Part shown: piece by piece, positions 17,730-27,177 of the stretch
Numbering within the stretch: position 1 is the stretch's first letter
How the letters are laid out: each line of letters opens with the position of its first letter
Assembly: GCA_945862935.1 (NCBI GenBank)
Contig: CAMBBO010000003.1
Location: 1-42,640 of the forward strand
Direction: 5' to 3'
Length of the DNA stretch: 42,640 nt
Source: Pseudorhodoplanes sinuspersici
GTDB lineage: Bacteria; Pseudomonadota; Alphaproteobacteria; Rhizobiales; Xanthobacteraceae
Notes under the pieces: generated by a model
Database searches by the model: none
Seen by the model: the letters and a program-made list of their open reading frames with translations, nothing else
Told to the model about the DNA's origin: nothing
Made by a program: the position numbers and the translations under genes

Positions 17730-19081
17730 GAGCGTTTGTCCTCCGCGCGGGTAATTTGCTTGATGAGATAGCCTGTGACCGAGCGGCGCTTGTCGAGATA
17801 TTGCCGCGCAACGTCACGCACGGTGTCGGCCGTCACTTTCCCCACGCGGTCGGCCCAGCTTTGCACATCGGCTACGGTCGAGCCTGTGGTCAGCGACGCG
17901 CCATACCAGCGCGCGAGCGTCGCCTGGTTGTCCTGCGCGAAAACGGTGTCGGCCACGAGACGTGTCTTCGCCAGATCAAGCTCGTCGGCTGTCACGCCCT
18001 TGTCGATGACCTCGGCAATGACGGCGTCGATTGCGTCTTCAACCTGGGGAAGCGTCACGTTCGGCTTCGGCACGCCGTTCACGCCGAACTTGGTGTCGTC
18101 GAGCGATGTCCCCTGATACCAGGCACCGGCACTGACCGCGAGACCCTTATCGATCACAATGGCCTTGTAGAGGCGGCTGTTCGATCCGTGTCCGAGAATT
18201 TGCGACAGCACTTCAAGCGCCTCGGATTCACCGGCCTTGGCAGTCGATGACGATGGAACGAGATAGGAGCGCTGCAGGCTCGGCTGCACCACACGCGGGT
18301 CGGCAAGCGTTACCGTACGCGCTGCGGTCGGCTCCGGTTCTTGCGGGCGCTTGCGCGGCGCAACTTCGGCGACGCGCTTCACCTTGCCGTAGGTTTCGTT
18401 CGCGAGCTTTTTGACCTCATCGGCGGTTACGTCACCGGCGACAACAAGAATGGCGTTGTTGGGGGTGTAAAAGCGCCGGTAGAACGCAAGCGCACCGGCG
18501 CGGTCGAGTTTCTCGATCTCGTGGCGCCATCCGATCACCGGCTTGCCATAAGGATGATTGAGATAGAGCGCGGCATCCATCTGCTCGCCAAGCCGCGCGC
18601 CGGGATTATTGGCAACGCGCATGTTCTGCTCTTCGAGCACGACGTTGAGTTCGGGCTTCACGACATCGTCGGTGAGCACCAGTCCGGTCATGCGGTCGGA
18701 CTCGAACTCCATCAGCATCTTCAGCTTCTCCTTGGAGATGCGCTGGTAATAGCCGGTGTAGTCGCTGGAGGTGAATGCGTTTTCCTGGCCTCCAACCGTC
18801 CCGATGACTTGCGAGAAGCGGCCGGCCGGATTTTTTTCGGTGCCCTTGAACATCAGATGTTCGAGGAAATGCGCGAGGCCGGAATGTCCCGGCTCCTCGT
18901 CGGCAGCGCCGACGCGATACCAGACCATGTGCGTCACGACTGGCGTGCGGTGATCCGAAATGACGACGACCTCAAGGCCGTTCGCCAGTTTGAAATTCGA
19001 GACGACCGGCGCAGCAGCAGCATCGCCCCGCGCGGTCAGGAAAAGACACGCCGCGGTAGCGAGAATGACGATCGATCGCAT
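17726..19081 (-). CDS. M16-family zinc metallopeptidase (active subunit)
   Basis: A 451-residue exported peptidase. I chose the ATG preceded by AGGA eight bases upstream because it opens a signal peptide (about 1-24); the track start adds 19 poorly supported residues. The inverted zinc motif HFLEH (71-75) lies in GLAHFLEHLMFKGT, and a downstream Glu in NVVLEEQNMR is the likely third ligand. The later NSRLYKAIV region fits the M16 C-domain. It probably degrades peptides in the periplasm. It is coupled to the inactive M16 gene that follows and comes 118 bp after the secreted hypothetical gene. Confidence 0.95.
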   Translation of the reverse strand: MRSIVILATAACLFLTARGDAAAAPVVSNFKLANGLEVVVISDHRTPVVTHMVWYRVGAADEEPGHSGLAHFLEHLMFKGTEKNPAGRFSQVIGTVGGQENAFTSSDYTGYYQRISKEKLKMLMEFESDRMTGLVLTDDVVKPELNVVLEEQNMRVANNPGARLGEQMDAALYLNHPYGKPVIGWRHEIEKLDRAGALAFYRRFYTPNNAILVVAGDVTADEVKKLANETYGKVKRVAEVAPRKRPQEPEPTAARTVTLADPRVVQPSLQRSYLVPSSSTAKAGESEALEVLSQILGHGSNSRLYKAIVIDKGLAVSAGAWYQGTSLDDTKFGVNGVPKPNVTLPQVEDAIDAVIAEVIDKGVTADELDLAKTRLVADTVFAQDNQATLARWYGASLTTGSTVADVQSWADRVGKVTADTVRDVARQYLDKRRSVTGYLIKQITRAEDKRS

Positions 19082-19199
19082 TGATAAAATCCTGCAGGGC
19101 GACGCTGTTGCCCGGACCTGAAACGCGCGGCGGATCATTCCACCGGCGGTCTTCGACTAAACACGCCCCCGAAGCCCGGCCGTTCGTACCCGATCCGAA

Positions 19200-19898
19200 T
19201 TAGCGGGTTCCCAGATCCTGCACCTTCTGCTCATACGGCACCGGTATGACCTTCGTCGGCGACAGGCCGTACGGATAATTCGGTGACGGCGTCATATAGC
19301 CCTTGGGCGGCTCGGTGAGAGCCGCGCGCGGCGCCTCGCCGGGGAACACGGCGGATTCGGTTGCTTCCTTGGACGAGAAGATGGACCCGAAAAGGTTTCC
19401 CTTGCTTCCAAGCGCGGTGGGCGAAAGAGGCGCGCCCGCTGCATTGCGTTCGTTCTCGGCCGAACTTGGCGCTCCCACCCCTCCGTTACCGGGCCGCCCG
19501 GCCATTTCATACGGAGTGAGTGGCCGTCCGCTTTCTTCGAGGGCGCGCGTGTAGGGATCGTTGCGGCGCTTAACCTTCTTTGCCCGCTGTGCATCGGCAT
19601 CTTTCGGCCAAGACGGATCGGCGACCGATTTTCCAACCTCTGGCTGCGGCAAAGTGGACGTGGGAGGCACCACGAGCGGAGAACGCTCACGGTAGTCGAT
19701 CGAAGGCTTGTTGGTCCCCATCAGGTTCTGCAGGAGCTTCTCCTCGAACGGGGTGTCGTCCTCTTCGTCATCCGCCGCCACGGCAGCGGAACCTGCGAAC
19801 AGCATCAGCGCAAATGCTGCGCCCAAGACAATGCGAAGATGGGACTTCTTAAGCTCGTCGCGCACGGCGAAATCCTGATCTGGCAAAACCCGCTTCAT
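19200..19898 (-). CDS. Secreted Pro-rich hypothetical protein
   Basis: I recognise no domain. The 232-residue protein has an N-terminal hydrophobic segment ending AAVAA (about 30-43), so it is probably exported. An acidic patch (DDEEDD), a helix FEEKLLQNLMG and the phrase IDYRERSPLVVPPT follow; I associate this phrase with conserved hypotheticals downstream of lspA in Bradyrhizobiaceae, from memory. The rest is Pro/Gly/Ala-rich and probably disordered. A GTG at 19865 has AGGA seven bases upstream and would give a more normal signal peptide, so the true start may be there. It lies in the ileS-lspA-M16 run. Confidence 0.8.
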   Translation of the reverse strand: MKRVLPDQDFAVRDELKKSHLRIVLGAAFALMLFAGSAAVAADDEEDDTPFEEKLLQNLMGTNKPSIDYRERSPLVVPPTSTLPQPEVGKSVADPSWPKDADAQRAKKVKRRNDPYTRALEESGRPLTPYEMAGRPGNGGVGAPSSAENERNAAGAPLSPTALGSKGNLFGSIFSSKEATESAVFPGEAPRAALTEPPKGYMTPSPNYPYGLSPTKVIPVPYEQKVQDLGTR

Positions 19899-19937
19899 GC
19901 GGAAAGCGTCGTCCTCGGCAATCGTTTAAGAGGCAAT

Positions 19938-20459
19938 TCAGGGCGCTTTTGCGGCGCTTCCACCAGCCACTGAGTCATACAACAGTCCCGCCACCCCGGC
20001 AACGATCGCTGCGTCAGCGAGGTTAAAGACGTACCAGGTGAACTTGAAATCGAGCGTGTTGACGTAAAACAGCACGAAATCGGCCACCGCGCCGTAGGCC
20101 AGCCGGTCGATGCCGTTTCCCAAGGCACCCCCGATAATCAGGCCGATGGAAAGCGCCATGAGGCGTCCCGCCGCACCGGCGAGCCACAACCATAGCAGCG
20201 CCACGGCAATGACCTTGAAGGTCAGCAGCGCCCATTGGCCAAGCGCGCTGCTCTGCTGAAACATCCCGTAGCTGATGCCGGTATTCCAGGTCAGTACCAG
20301 ATCGAAGAAGGGCATGACGCTGACACGACCGCGCTCCCCGAGCCGGTACACGAACAGGAGCCAGAGCTTCACGCTCTGATCGATGGCGCAGACGGCCAGT
20401 GCTGCGAGCGCACCGATACGGGTGAACGGGCCCCAGAACCTTGAATGCAGAGCGATCAC
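19938..20459 (-). CDS. lspA: Lipoprotein signal peptidase (signal peptidase II)
   Basis: LspA cleaves the signal peptide of diacylated prolipoproteins in the inner membrane. The protein has four hydrophobic spans, the family phrase [12 protein letters not shown] (55-66), and the two catalytic aspartates in VADF (Asp127) and NLADA (Asp149), after [12 protein letters not shown] start it at a GTG that overlaps the ileS stop as GTGA with AAGG eight bases before. An in-frame ATG at 20486, inside ileS, is an alternative. It is translationally coupled to ileS, a widespread pairing. Confidence 0.94.
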   Translation of the reverse strand: MIALHSRFWGPFTRIGALAALAVCAIDQSVKLWLLFVYRLGERGRVSVMPFFDLVLTWNTGISYGMFQQSSALGQWALLTFKVIAVALLWLWLAGAAGRLMALSIGLIIGGALGNGIDRLAYGAVADFVLFYVNTLDFKFTWYVFNLADAAIVAGVAGLLYDSVAGGSAAKAP

Positions 20460-23400
20460 TCCGCCGCCTTGCGGTTTGCATCCCATTCCCGCAACGCCTG
20501 CGCGTCACGCGACGACACATCGGGATAGGCAGGGTCTGCGCCGATGTTCGACAGCACCTTCCAAGAACGCGCGCATTTTTTTCCTTCGGCGAGTTGCGGC
20601 TCGACCGACACGCCCTTCACATCATCGAGACGGAACGCGCCTGCCGGTCCCTCGCCTTCGCGCAATATCGCGCCTGACGTGATGCAGATTTCGGCGAGGT
20701 CAATATCGACCAAAGCCGCGAACAATTCCTTGTCGGCAACGTGAACGATCGGGGCAGCTTCGAGCGAGGAGCCGATGCGCTTGCCGGCGCGTTCGAGTTC
20801 AAGCGCGCCGGTGACGGCGCGGCGGACGAGCTTTACCTTGCGCCACTTTTCCGCGAGGGCGTCGTTGCGCCACGACGCCGGAATGTCCGGGAAAGTTTGC
20901 AGGTGCACCGACGGGGCATTCGTGCCGAAACGCGCGAGCCACGCTTCTTCCGAGGAGAAGCACAGCATCGGCGCGAGCCACATCACCGTCGCCTTGAAGA
21001 TGTGGTCGATGACGGTGAGGCACGCCTTGCGCTTCACCGAGGAAATCGGTTCGCAGTAAAGCGCGTCCTTGCGGATGTCGAAATAGAATGCCGACAGATC
21101 GCTCGTCATGAACGCATTGAGTTGCGCGAAAATGCGCTTGTAGTCGAATGCCTCATACGCCTCGCGAACGAGCGCATCGAGTTCGGCAACCCGGTGCAGC
21201 ATCAACTGCTCCAGCTCCGGCATCTTCTCCAATGAAACGCGATCCTCCTCGCGGAAATGCGCGAGCGAGCCGAGCATCCAGCGGATGGTGTTCCGCAGCT
21301 TGCGATAGGTCTCGATGGTTGTCTTGAGAATCTCAGGGCCAATCCGCAGATCGTCGGCATAGTCGGACGCGCAGACCCACATCCGCAGAATGTCCGCGCC
21401 GGAATTCTTGATGACGTCCTGAGGAGCTGTGACGTTGCCGGTCGATTTCGACATTTTACGGCCCTGCTCGTCGAGCACGAAGCCGTGCGTCAGCACCACG
21501 TCGAACGGCGCACGACCGCGCGTGCCGCAGCTTTCCAGCAAGGAAGAATGAAACCAGCCGCGATGCTGGTCCGAGCCTTCGAGATACATCACGGTATCTT
21601 TGCCGCCTTCGGCCTTGCGCTTGATCCCGGCGAGCGAGGGAAAATGCTTTGGGTCTTCCAGCACGAAGGCGTGCGTCGAACCTGAGTCGAACCAGACATC
21701 GCAGATGTCGTCGACCTTCTTCCACGGCTCGCTCGCGCGCTCTGCGAGGAAACGCTCGCGCGCGCCTTGAGCATACCATGCGTCCGCGCCTTCCTTCTCG
21801 AAGGCTTCGGCAATGCGCTTGTTCACCGCATCGTCTTTGAGGATGGTCGCGCTGCCGTCGGCATTTTCCTGAACGAAGACGGCGATGGGAACGCCCCACG
21901 CGCGCTGGCGTGAGATCACCCAGTCGGGACGCCCGGAAATCATGCCGGTGATGCGGTTCTGTCCCGCCGCAGGCACCCAGCGCGTGACTTCGATGGCGTC
22001 GAGCGCGCGTTCGCGCAAAGTACGCTGGTCGTTCGCGGCAACGCCCGAATTCGACGCAGCCTTCGCACCGGACAGGCTGAAGCCCTTATCCATCGCAATA
22101 AACCACTGAGGCGTGTTGCGGAAGATGACCGGCTTCTTTGAGCGCCACGAGTGCGGGTACTGATGCTTCAATCGCCCGCGCGCGATGATGTTGCCGGCAG
22201 CCTGCAGCGCCTTGATGACGGCTTCGTTGGCGTCGCCCTTCTCGCCCTTGTCGTTGATGACGCGCTTGCCCTCGAATCCGGGAGCATGGCCGGTCAACGC
22301 GCCATTTTCGTCGACAGTATAAGGAATCGCGGGGTTGATGCCGCGCCCAGACAAATGGGTGTAGTTGCGAGACCAGATTTCAAAGTCATCTCGACCGTGT
22401 CCCGGGGCGGTGTGAACGAATCCGGTGCCTGTGTCGTCGGTAACATGTTCACCGGAAAGAAACGGAACGGCGAATGAGTAATACGGATCGAGTTGTGCCA
22501 ATGGATGATTGCAGACGATGTGCGGCAAGACGCGCTCGGTCAATTCACTGACGAGCTCGTATTTCGTTACCTTTGCTTGCTTGAATACGTCAGCCGCGAG
22601 TTTATCGGCAAGTACGAGCTTGTCGCCCACCTTGGCCCAGTTGCCGTCCGGAGCTTCTTTTACTTCGTACAGACCGTACTTGATGTGGGGGGAAAAGGAG
22701 ATAGCTCGATTGCCCGGCAGGGTCCAAGGAGTTGTGGTCCAAATCACCACCGACGCGTCTGCCAACAGGTCCGTCGCTTTGTCGATGTCGTCACCAGCGA
22801 CGCGGCCAAAAGCTGTAAGTCCTGAGGTGGATTGAGGCAGGGCAGATTTCGACAGTTTTTTATTCACCGGAAACTTCACCCACACCGTATCGCTCGTGTA
22901 ATCCTCGTACTCGACCTCGGCTTCCGCCAGCGCCGTCTTCTCCACCACGCTCCACATCACCGGCTTGCTGCCGCGATAGAGCGTGCCGTTGCCAGCGAAT
23001 TTCATCAGCTCGCGCGCGATCTGCGCTTCGGCGGGAAAACTCATCGTCGTGTAGGGATGATCCCAGTCGCCCTCGACGCCGAGCCGCTTGAACTCCTCGC
23101 GCTGCACATTGAGCCAATGCTCGGCATAGGCGCGGCATTCCTTGCGGAACGCGATCATCGCAGCGGGGTCGGAGAGATCCGGCTTCTTCTTGTTCTTCGA
23201 GCGATAATTTTCTTCCTCGATCTTCCATTCGATCGGAAGGCCGTGACAGTCCCAGCCGGGAACGTAGTTTGAGTCGTAGCCGAGCATCTGCTGGCTGCGC
23301 GTCACCACGTCTTTCAGAATTTTATTGAGCGCGTGCCCGATATGGATGTTGCCGTTGGCGTAGGGCGGGCCGTCGTGCAGCACGAACTTCTCGCGCCCCT

Positions 23401-23560
23401 TCCCGCTCGCGCGCAGCTTCCCGTACAGGTCCTCGGCCTTCCACCGCGCCAGAAGCTCCGGCTCCTTTTGCGGCAGGCCGGCCCGCATCGGGAAATCCGT
23501 CTGCGGCAGGAAAAGCGTCTTGGAATAATCGCGTTCTGGCTTCGTCATGTCAGGCTTCAT
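20456..23560 (-). CDS. ileS: Isoleucine-tRNA ligase
   Basis: IleRS charges tRNA-Ile and edits misactivated valine. The 1034-residue class I enzyme has [15 protein letters not shown] (HIGH motif, about 66-80), the CP1 editing domain with [10 protein letters not shown] and [16 protein letters not shown], the KMSKSTGN motif and the C-terminal anticodon-binding helices. It is longer than many bacterial forms, partly from an insertion before the editing-domain TTTPWTLP motif. The C-terminal zinc ribbon seen in E. coli is degenerate: only one Cys (KKCARSW) remains of the expected set. Parts of the editing domain are lower in GC than the flanks. It lies between ribF and lspA, a conserved order. Confidence 0.98.
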   Translation of the reverse strand: MKPDMTKPERDYSKTLFLPQTDFPMRAGLPQKEPELLARWKAEDLYGKLRASGKGREKFVLHDGPPYANGNIHIGHALNKILKDVVTRSQQMLGYDSNYVPGWDCHGLPIEWKIEEENYRSKNKKKPDLSDPAAMIAFRKECRAYAEHWLNVQREEFKRLGVEGDWDHPYTTMSFPAEAQIARELMKFAGNGTLYRGSKPVMWSVVEKTALAEAEVEYEDYTSDTVWVKFPVNKKLSKSALPQSTSGLTAFGRVAGDDIDKATDLLADASVVIWTTTPWTLPGNRAISFSPHIKYGLYEVKEAPDGNWAKVGDKLVLADKLAADVFKQAKVTKYELVSELTERVLPHIVCNHPLAQLDPYYSFAVPFLSGEHVTDDTGTGFVHTAPGHGRDDFEIWSRNYTHLSGRGINPAIPYTVDENGALTGHAPGFEGKRVINDKGEKGDANEAVIKALQAAGNIIARGRLKHQYPHSWRSKKPVIFRNTPQWFIAMDKGFSLSGAKAASNSGVAANDQRTLRERALDAIEVTRWVPAAGQNRITGMISGRPDWVISRQRAWGVPIAVFVQENADGSATILKDDAVNKRIAEAFEKEGADAWYAQGARERFLAERASEPWKKVDDICDVWFDSGSTHAFVLEDPKHFPSLAGIKRKAEGGKDTVMYLEGSDQHRGWFHSSLLESCGTRGRAPFDVVLTHGFVLDEQGRKMSKSTGNVTAPQDVIKNSGADILRMWVCASDYADDLRIGPEILKTTIETYRKLRNTIRWMLGSLAHFREEDRVSLEKMPELEQLMLHRVAELDALVREAYEAFDYKRIFAQLNAFMTSDLSAFYFDIRKDALYCEPISSVKRKACLTVIDHIFKATVMWLAPMLCFSSEEAWLARFGTNAPSVHLQTFPDIPASWRNDALAEKWRKVKLVRRAVTGALELERAGKRIGSSLEAAPIVHVADKELFAALVDIDLAEICITSGAILREGEGPAGAFRLDDVKGVSVEPQLAEGKKCARSWKVLSNIGADPAYPDVSSRDAQALREWDANRKAAE

Positions 23561-23600
23561 GGCGGGGTGTGTAGCAAGGGCAAGAGAGAGCGCAAAGGCG

Positions 23601-24584
23601 CTATTTTTGGAGCAATCCGAGCGGCGGAAACGCGTCCCCGGCCTGCATCAATTCCTCCTGCGCCCGTCGGGAATCCTCGTTCATCTGCCGCTTCAAGGCG
23701 TCGATGGATGGAAGCTTCAGCTCCGGCCGCAGCCAGGCGATGAAAGCGACATCGAGGGTCGCCCCATAGAGATCGCCCGCGAAATCGAACAGGAAGACTT
23801 CCAGAAGCGGCGGCCCATTGTCGAACATCGGACGCCGCCCGAAGCTCGCAACTCCGCCGTAAAGGGCCTCGCCGTGGGCGACCCGCACGGCATAGATGCC
23901 GTGGCGCAGCCCGCAAGCCGGGTCGAGCGCGATATTTGCGGTTGGAAATCCTAGCTCGCGCCCGCGCTTTTCGCCGTGGACGACTTCACCCGTGACGAAC
24001 CACGGATGGCCAAGCAACACGGCTGCGTCTTTCACCTTGCCCTCGGTCAGCGCTGCACGGATGACCCCGGACGAGACCTGCGCGCCGCCATCGCGGAATT
24101 CGGGGACCACGTCGACCGAGAATCCGAGCCTTGCGCCCTCGCCCGTCAGAAATTCCGGCGAACCCGCGCGCTTGCGGCCAAAATGAAAATCGTAGCCGAG
24201 CACGACGCCGCGAACGCCGAGCCGCTTCACCAGAATTTCCGAGACGAAATCCTCCGCAGATGTCGCGGCGAGGGCGGCGTTGAATGTCAGCACCACCGCG
24301 CCGTCGAGGCCGGTCGCGGCCATGAGACGAAGCTTGGCGTTCTCGTCTGTGAGCCGGAACAACTTTTCATCCGGCTTGAAGAACGTGCGCGGATGCGGCT
24401 CGAGCGTCAGCGCGGCAGCCGTGCAGCCGAACTCCCCCGCCCTGCGGATTGCCGTGTCGATAACCACCCGATGGCCGCGATGCACGCCGTCGAAATTGCC
24501 GATGGCGACCACAGCGCCGCGCAAGCGCTCGATTGCGGCGTCGGTGTCGCGCGCAACGATGAATGGTTTTGTGAAAGAAGGCAT
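23601..24584 (-). CDS. ribF: Bifunctional riboflavin kinase/FAD synthetase
   Basis: RibF phosphorylates riboflavin to FMN and adenylylates FMN to FAD. The 327-residue protein has the nucleotidyltransferase signature [10 protein letters not shown] (29-38), [11 protein letters not shown], the [12 protein letters not shown] loop and, in the C-terminal kinase domain, [11 protein letters not shown]. Length and domain order are standard. It precedes ileS by 40 bp on the same strand, the usual ribF-ileS-lspA arrangement. The short gap suggests cotranscription. Confidence 0.97.
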   Translation of the reverse strand: MPSFTKPFIVARDTDAAIERLRGAVVAIGNFDGVHRGHRVVIDTAIRRAGEFGCTAAALTLEPHPRTFFKPDEKLFRLTDENAKLRLMAATGLDGAVVLTFNAALAATSAEDFVSEILVKRLGVRGVVLGYDFHFGRKRAGSPEFLTGEGARLGFSVDVVPEFRDGGAQVSSGVIRAALTEGKVKDAAVLLGHPWFVTGEVVHGEKRGRELGFPTANIALDPACGLRHGIYAVRVAHGEALYGGVASFGRRPMFDNGPPLLEVFLFDFAGDLYGATLDVAFIAWLRPELKLPSIDALKRQMNEDSRRAQEELMQAGDAFPPLGLLQK

Positions 24585-24641
24585 GGCTCAGGTCTCGGCG
24601 CGCACCGTGTCGTCCGGGCGGGCCTCCAAGTCAATACTGGG

Positions 24642-26015
24642 TCAGGCGGCGACCGCCGGTTCGACACGCGCGATAGCGGCGCGCAGGGCTTTGAAACACT
24701 CCGGGTCGATTTCGCTGCCCGCCATATCCGCCATGATCGAAAAGGCTTTCGACGCCGGCATCGCCGCGCGGTAGGGCCGGTCGGCGGTCAGCGCATCGAA
24801 AATGTCGGCGACAGTGATGATGCGGGTATCGAGCGCAATCTCGTCGCCTTTCAGGCCGCGCGGATAGCCCGATCCATCGAGTTTCTCGTGATGCGCGCCG
24901 GCGACAATGGCAAGATCGCCGAAGGCTGCGATCCGCGACAGGATCGTTTCGCTGTAGGCGGCATGCATCTGCATCGCCTTCCATTCGGCGGCATCGAGCT
25001 TGCCCGGCTTGTCGAGGATCGAATTGCTGACGCCAAGCTTACCGATGTCATGCAGCAAGGACGCGCGTTTCAGCCAGCGACGGCGCTGCGGGTCAAATCC
25101 CAATTCCTCGGCAATCAGATCGGCGAACAGCGTCACGCGCTCGCTATGGCCCGACGTGTACGGGCTTTTGGAGTCGACGACCTGCGCGAAAGCGGCGGCG
25201 ATGTCGTCGAGATAACCCTCATCGACGAGGGTGGCCTGTTGCGCCGGTTCGAGCGCGAATATCGCCAATTGCAGATCGCCGGAAGCAAGCCCGTTCCAGA
25301 AATCCGGTTGCGCCGCGACCCGCTCGAACGCCTCGCTCAGGCGCGGATCGAACCACGTTCCGGTCCGGTGGCGGATTTCGTTCTTCGCTGCGAGTGCGCC
25401 GTTGGTCGCATGAAAGACGTCCACGATTTGCGAAAGCAGGGCGATGCGCGAATAAACCGGAATGGCATCGCCGCTCTTGCCGCCCGGCATTCCATTGCCG
25501 TCCCAGTGTTCGTCGAGGCTGTGGATCGCCTGCGCGACCGTTTCGGAAAACCGCATCTTCCGCGCGATCTGCGCGCCGCGATCGCAGCGCGTCTCCATCA
25601 ATTCCTGTGCGATCTGTCCGCCATTCTGGAAAATGTTCACAAGCGCGCGAAAGCGGTCGGCAAGTCCCGCTTCCATGCCGGTATGCGACAGCACAAAGCG
25701 CAGCACCTGCGGCAGGCTGCCATTCACCGTCATGTAGTCGCGTTTGAAGGAGATGTCGTCGGTCATATAAAGCTGGCAGATGCGCGCCGCATTGCTGCTG
25801 CATCCAAGGTCCTTGAGCAGCAGCGTGTAATAGAGTTCGAAAATCTGCCGGTCGCTGAGACCGATTTCACGCCCGATGTGAATCCCGATCCAGCAGCAGC
25901 GCACGCAATGACCGGCCGGCTGGCCTTCGACCATGTCGGTCGCGTGGCTCAATGCGCTCAGAATTTCGGCGAGGCGAATTTGCGGAAATGCAGCCTGCCG
26001 GTCCAATGACGCCAC
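24642..26015 (-). CDS. Tandem HD-GYP domain protein, probable c-di-GMP phosphodiesterase
   Basis: A 457-residue cytosolic protein made of two related halves. The C-terminal half is a full HD-GYP domain: LLHDIGKLGV (HD near 318), a downstream GAHHEKLDGSGYPRGL (HHE and GYP near 371) and ITVADIFDALTADRPY. The N-terminal half looks like a degenerate copy: GHCVRCCWIG, LLKDLG and DEHWDGNGMPGG stand where the HD and GYP motifs should be. The intact half should hydrolyse cyclic di-GMP; the other may be structural. Start is ambiguous: this GTG has GGAG eight bases upstream, while an ATG at 26039 and a GTG at 26051 lack one. Confidence 0.9.
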   Translation of the reverse strand: MASLDRQAAFPQIRLAEILSALSHATDMVEGQPAGHCVRCCWIGIHIGREIGLSDRQIFELYYTLLLKDLGCSSNAARICQLYMTDDISFKRDYMTVNGSLPQVLRFVLSHTGMEAGLADRFRALVNIFQNGGQIAQELMETRCDRGAQIARKMRFSETVAQAIHSLDEHWDGNGMPGGKSGDAIPVYSRIALLSQIVDVFHATNGALAAKNEIRHRTGTWFDPRLSEAFERVAAQPDFWNGLASGDLQLAIFALEPAQQATLVDEGYLDDIAAAFAQVVDSKSPYTSGHSERVTLFADLIAEELGFDPQRRRWLKRASLLHDIGKLGVSNSILDKPGKLDAAEWKAMQMHAAYSETILSRIAAFGDLAIVAGAHHEKLDGSGYPRGLKGDEIALDTRIITVADIFDALTADRPYRAAMPASKAFSIMADMAGSEIDPECFKALRAAIARVEPAVAA

Positions 26016-26096
26016 GGGATTATCTCCGGGGCGCAGCATCTGCGGGGGCACCCGGAGACAGACAAGCAGGTTACGCTTAACGGCGTATGAAACCGC

Positions 26097-26570
26097 TTAT
26101 TCTGTCGCGGGCTTCGGTTTGCCGGGTACGGAAATCACCGCTTCGCCGTCGAGTACGGTCTTGCCATCCACGAGCGCCTCGCAATGAAGCCGCGCCTTGC
26201 GGCCCTCCGGCACGAGTTCCACGACTTCGACAACGACAGTCACGACATCGCCGATCTTCACCGGCGCGTGGAAATTGAGCGTCTGCGAACGGTACACGGC
26301 CCCCGGTCCCGGCAGGCGCGTGCCGAGCACCGCCGAAATCAAACTCGCGGTGTAAAGTCCGTGCGCGATGCGCTGGCCAAAGCGCGTGCCGGCGGCCCAG
26401 TCCTCACAAAGATGGATCGGGTTGTCGTCGCCGGACAACTGGGCGAACCCGACGACATCGGTGTCCATCACCGTCTTCATCAGCGTCTCGCGCATGCCAA
26501 CGCGCAGGTCGTCGAAGGTCAGTGCCTTCACCATTCTCGGGTCGATGGCAGGCCGGGGCGGCGGCGTCAT
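26097..26570 (-). CDS. MaoC-family dehydratase/hydratase
   Basis: A 157-residue single hot-dog-fold protein of the R-specific enoyl-CoA hydratase type. The hydratase 2 motif is visible as FAQLSGDDNPIHL, with catalytic Asp and His, followed by FGQRIAHGLYTASLISAVLG. It probably hydrates trans-2-enoyl-CoA to the (R)-3-hydroxyacyl form for lipid or polyhydroxyalkanoate metabolism, though MaoC proteins act in many pathways and the context gives no substrate. It has no signal peptide. It lies 81 bp upstream of the HD-GYP gene on the same strand and is divergent from the CheY-like gene. Confidence 0.92.
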   Translation of the reverse strand: MTPPPRPAIDPRMVKALTFDDLRVGMRETLMKTVMDTDVVGFAQLSGDDNPIHLCEDWAAGTRFGQRIAHGLYTASLISAVLGTRLPGPGAVYRSQTLNFHAPVKIGDVVTVVVEVVELVPEGRKARLHCEALVDGKTVLDGEAVISVPGKPKPATE

Positions 26571-26766
26571 GGTCGGTCCAAGGTTAACAGAACCTTACGA
26601 GTGGCAAGGCGCGCCGTCCGGTTCAACTAGCCTTTCGGACCGCCCCCGCACGATTAACGCGATCTTCAAAGGCGGTGGCTAGCTTATTGCGGGAAACGCC
26701 GCTCATTCGGCCGGTCCGGGGGGATCAGGCTGCCGTGGAAGCACGGTGCGGCGAGGAGTTGAGAAG

Positions 26767-27177
26767 ATGGCTATCGATCTAACAATGCCGATTCTCGTGG
26801 TCGACGACTACAACACGATGATCCGCATTATCCGCAACCTGCTCCGGCAGATCGGATTCACGCAGGTCGACGACGCATGCGACGGCGCAAGCGCGCTGAA
26901 GCTAATGCGCGCCCGCCAATACGGCCTCGTCATCTCCGACTGGAACATGGAGCCGATGACCGGCTACGACCTGCTCAAGGAAGTGCGCTCCGATCCGGTT
27001 CTGGCGAATACGCCATTCATCATGGTGACGGCGGAATCCCGCACCGAGAACGTGATCGCGGCGAAACAGGCGGGCGTCTCGAATTATATCGTCAAGCCGT
27101 TCAACGCGCAGACGCTGAAAAGCAAAATCGACGCGGTGTTCTCGGAAGCCCCGGAATCTCCGGCGTCAGCGGCGTAA
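26767..27177 (+). CDS. Single-domain CheY-like response regulator
   Basis: A 136-residue stand-alone receiver domain. The start after GAGAAG gives MAIDLTMPILVVDD; the track start adds seven unlikely residues. The acidic pocket Asp13/Asp14, phospho-acceptor Asp58 (VISDWNM), Thr88 (VTAES) and Lys110 (VKPF) are all present, so it should be phosphorylated. The VRIIRNLLRQIGF-like helix after the acidic pocket resembles chemotaxis CheY proteins of alphaproteobacteria. No histidine kinase or cheA is adjacent, so it is an orphan receiver whose partner lies elsewhere. Its stop abuts the stop of the convergent HAD gene with no gap. Confidence 0.93.
   Translation: MAIDLTMPILVVDDYNTMIRIIRNLLRQIGFTQVDDACDGASALKLMRARQYGLVISDWNMEPMTGYDLLKEVRSDPVLANTPFIMVTAESRTENVIAAKQAGVSNYIVKPFNAQTLKSKIDAVFSEAPESPASAA

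Noticed and set aside
23976-26009. 677-residue plus-strand ORF
   Set aside because: It runs antisense through ribF and the HD-GYP gene, both with intact catalytic motifs. Its Arg/His-rich composition is typical of a high-GC shadow frame.
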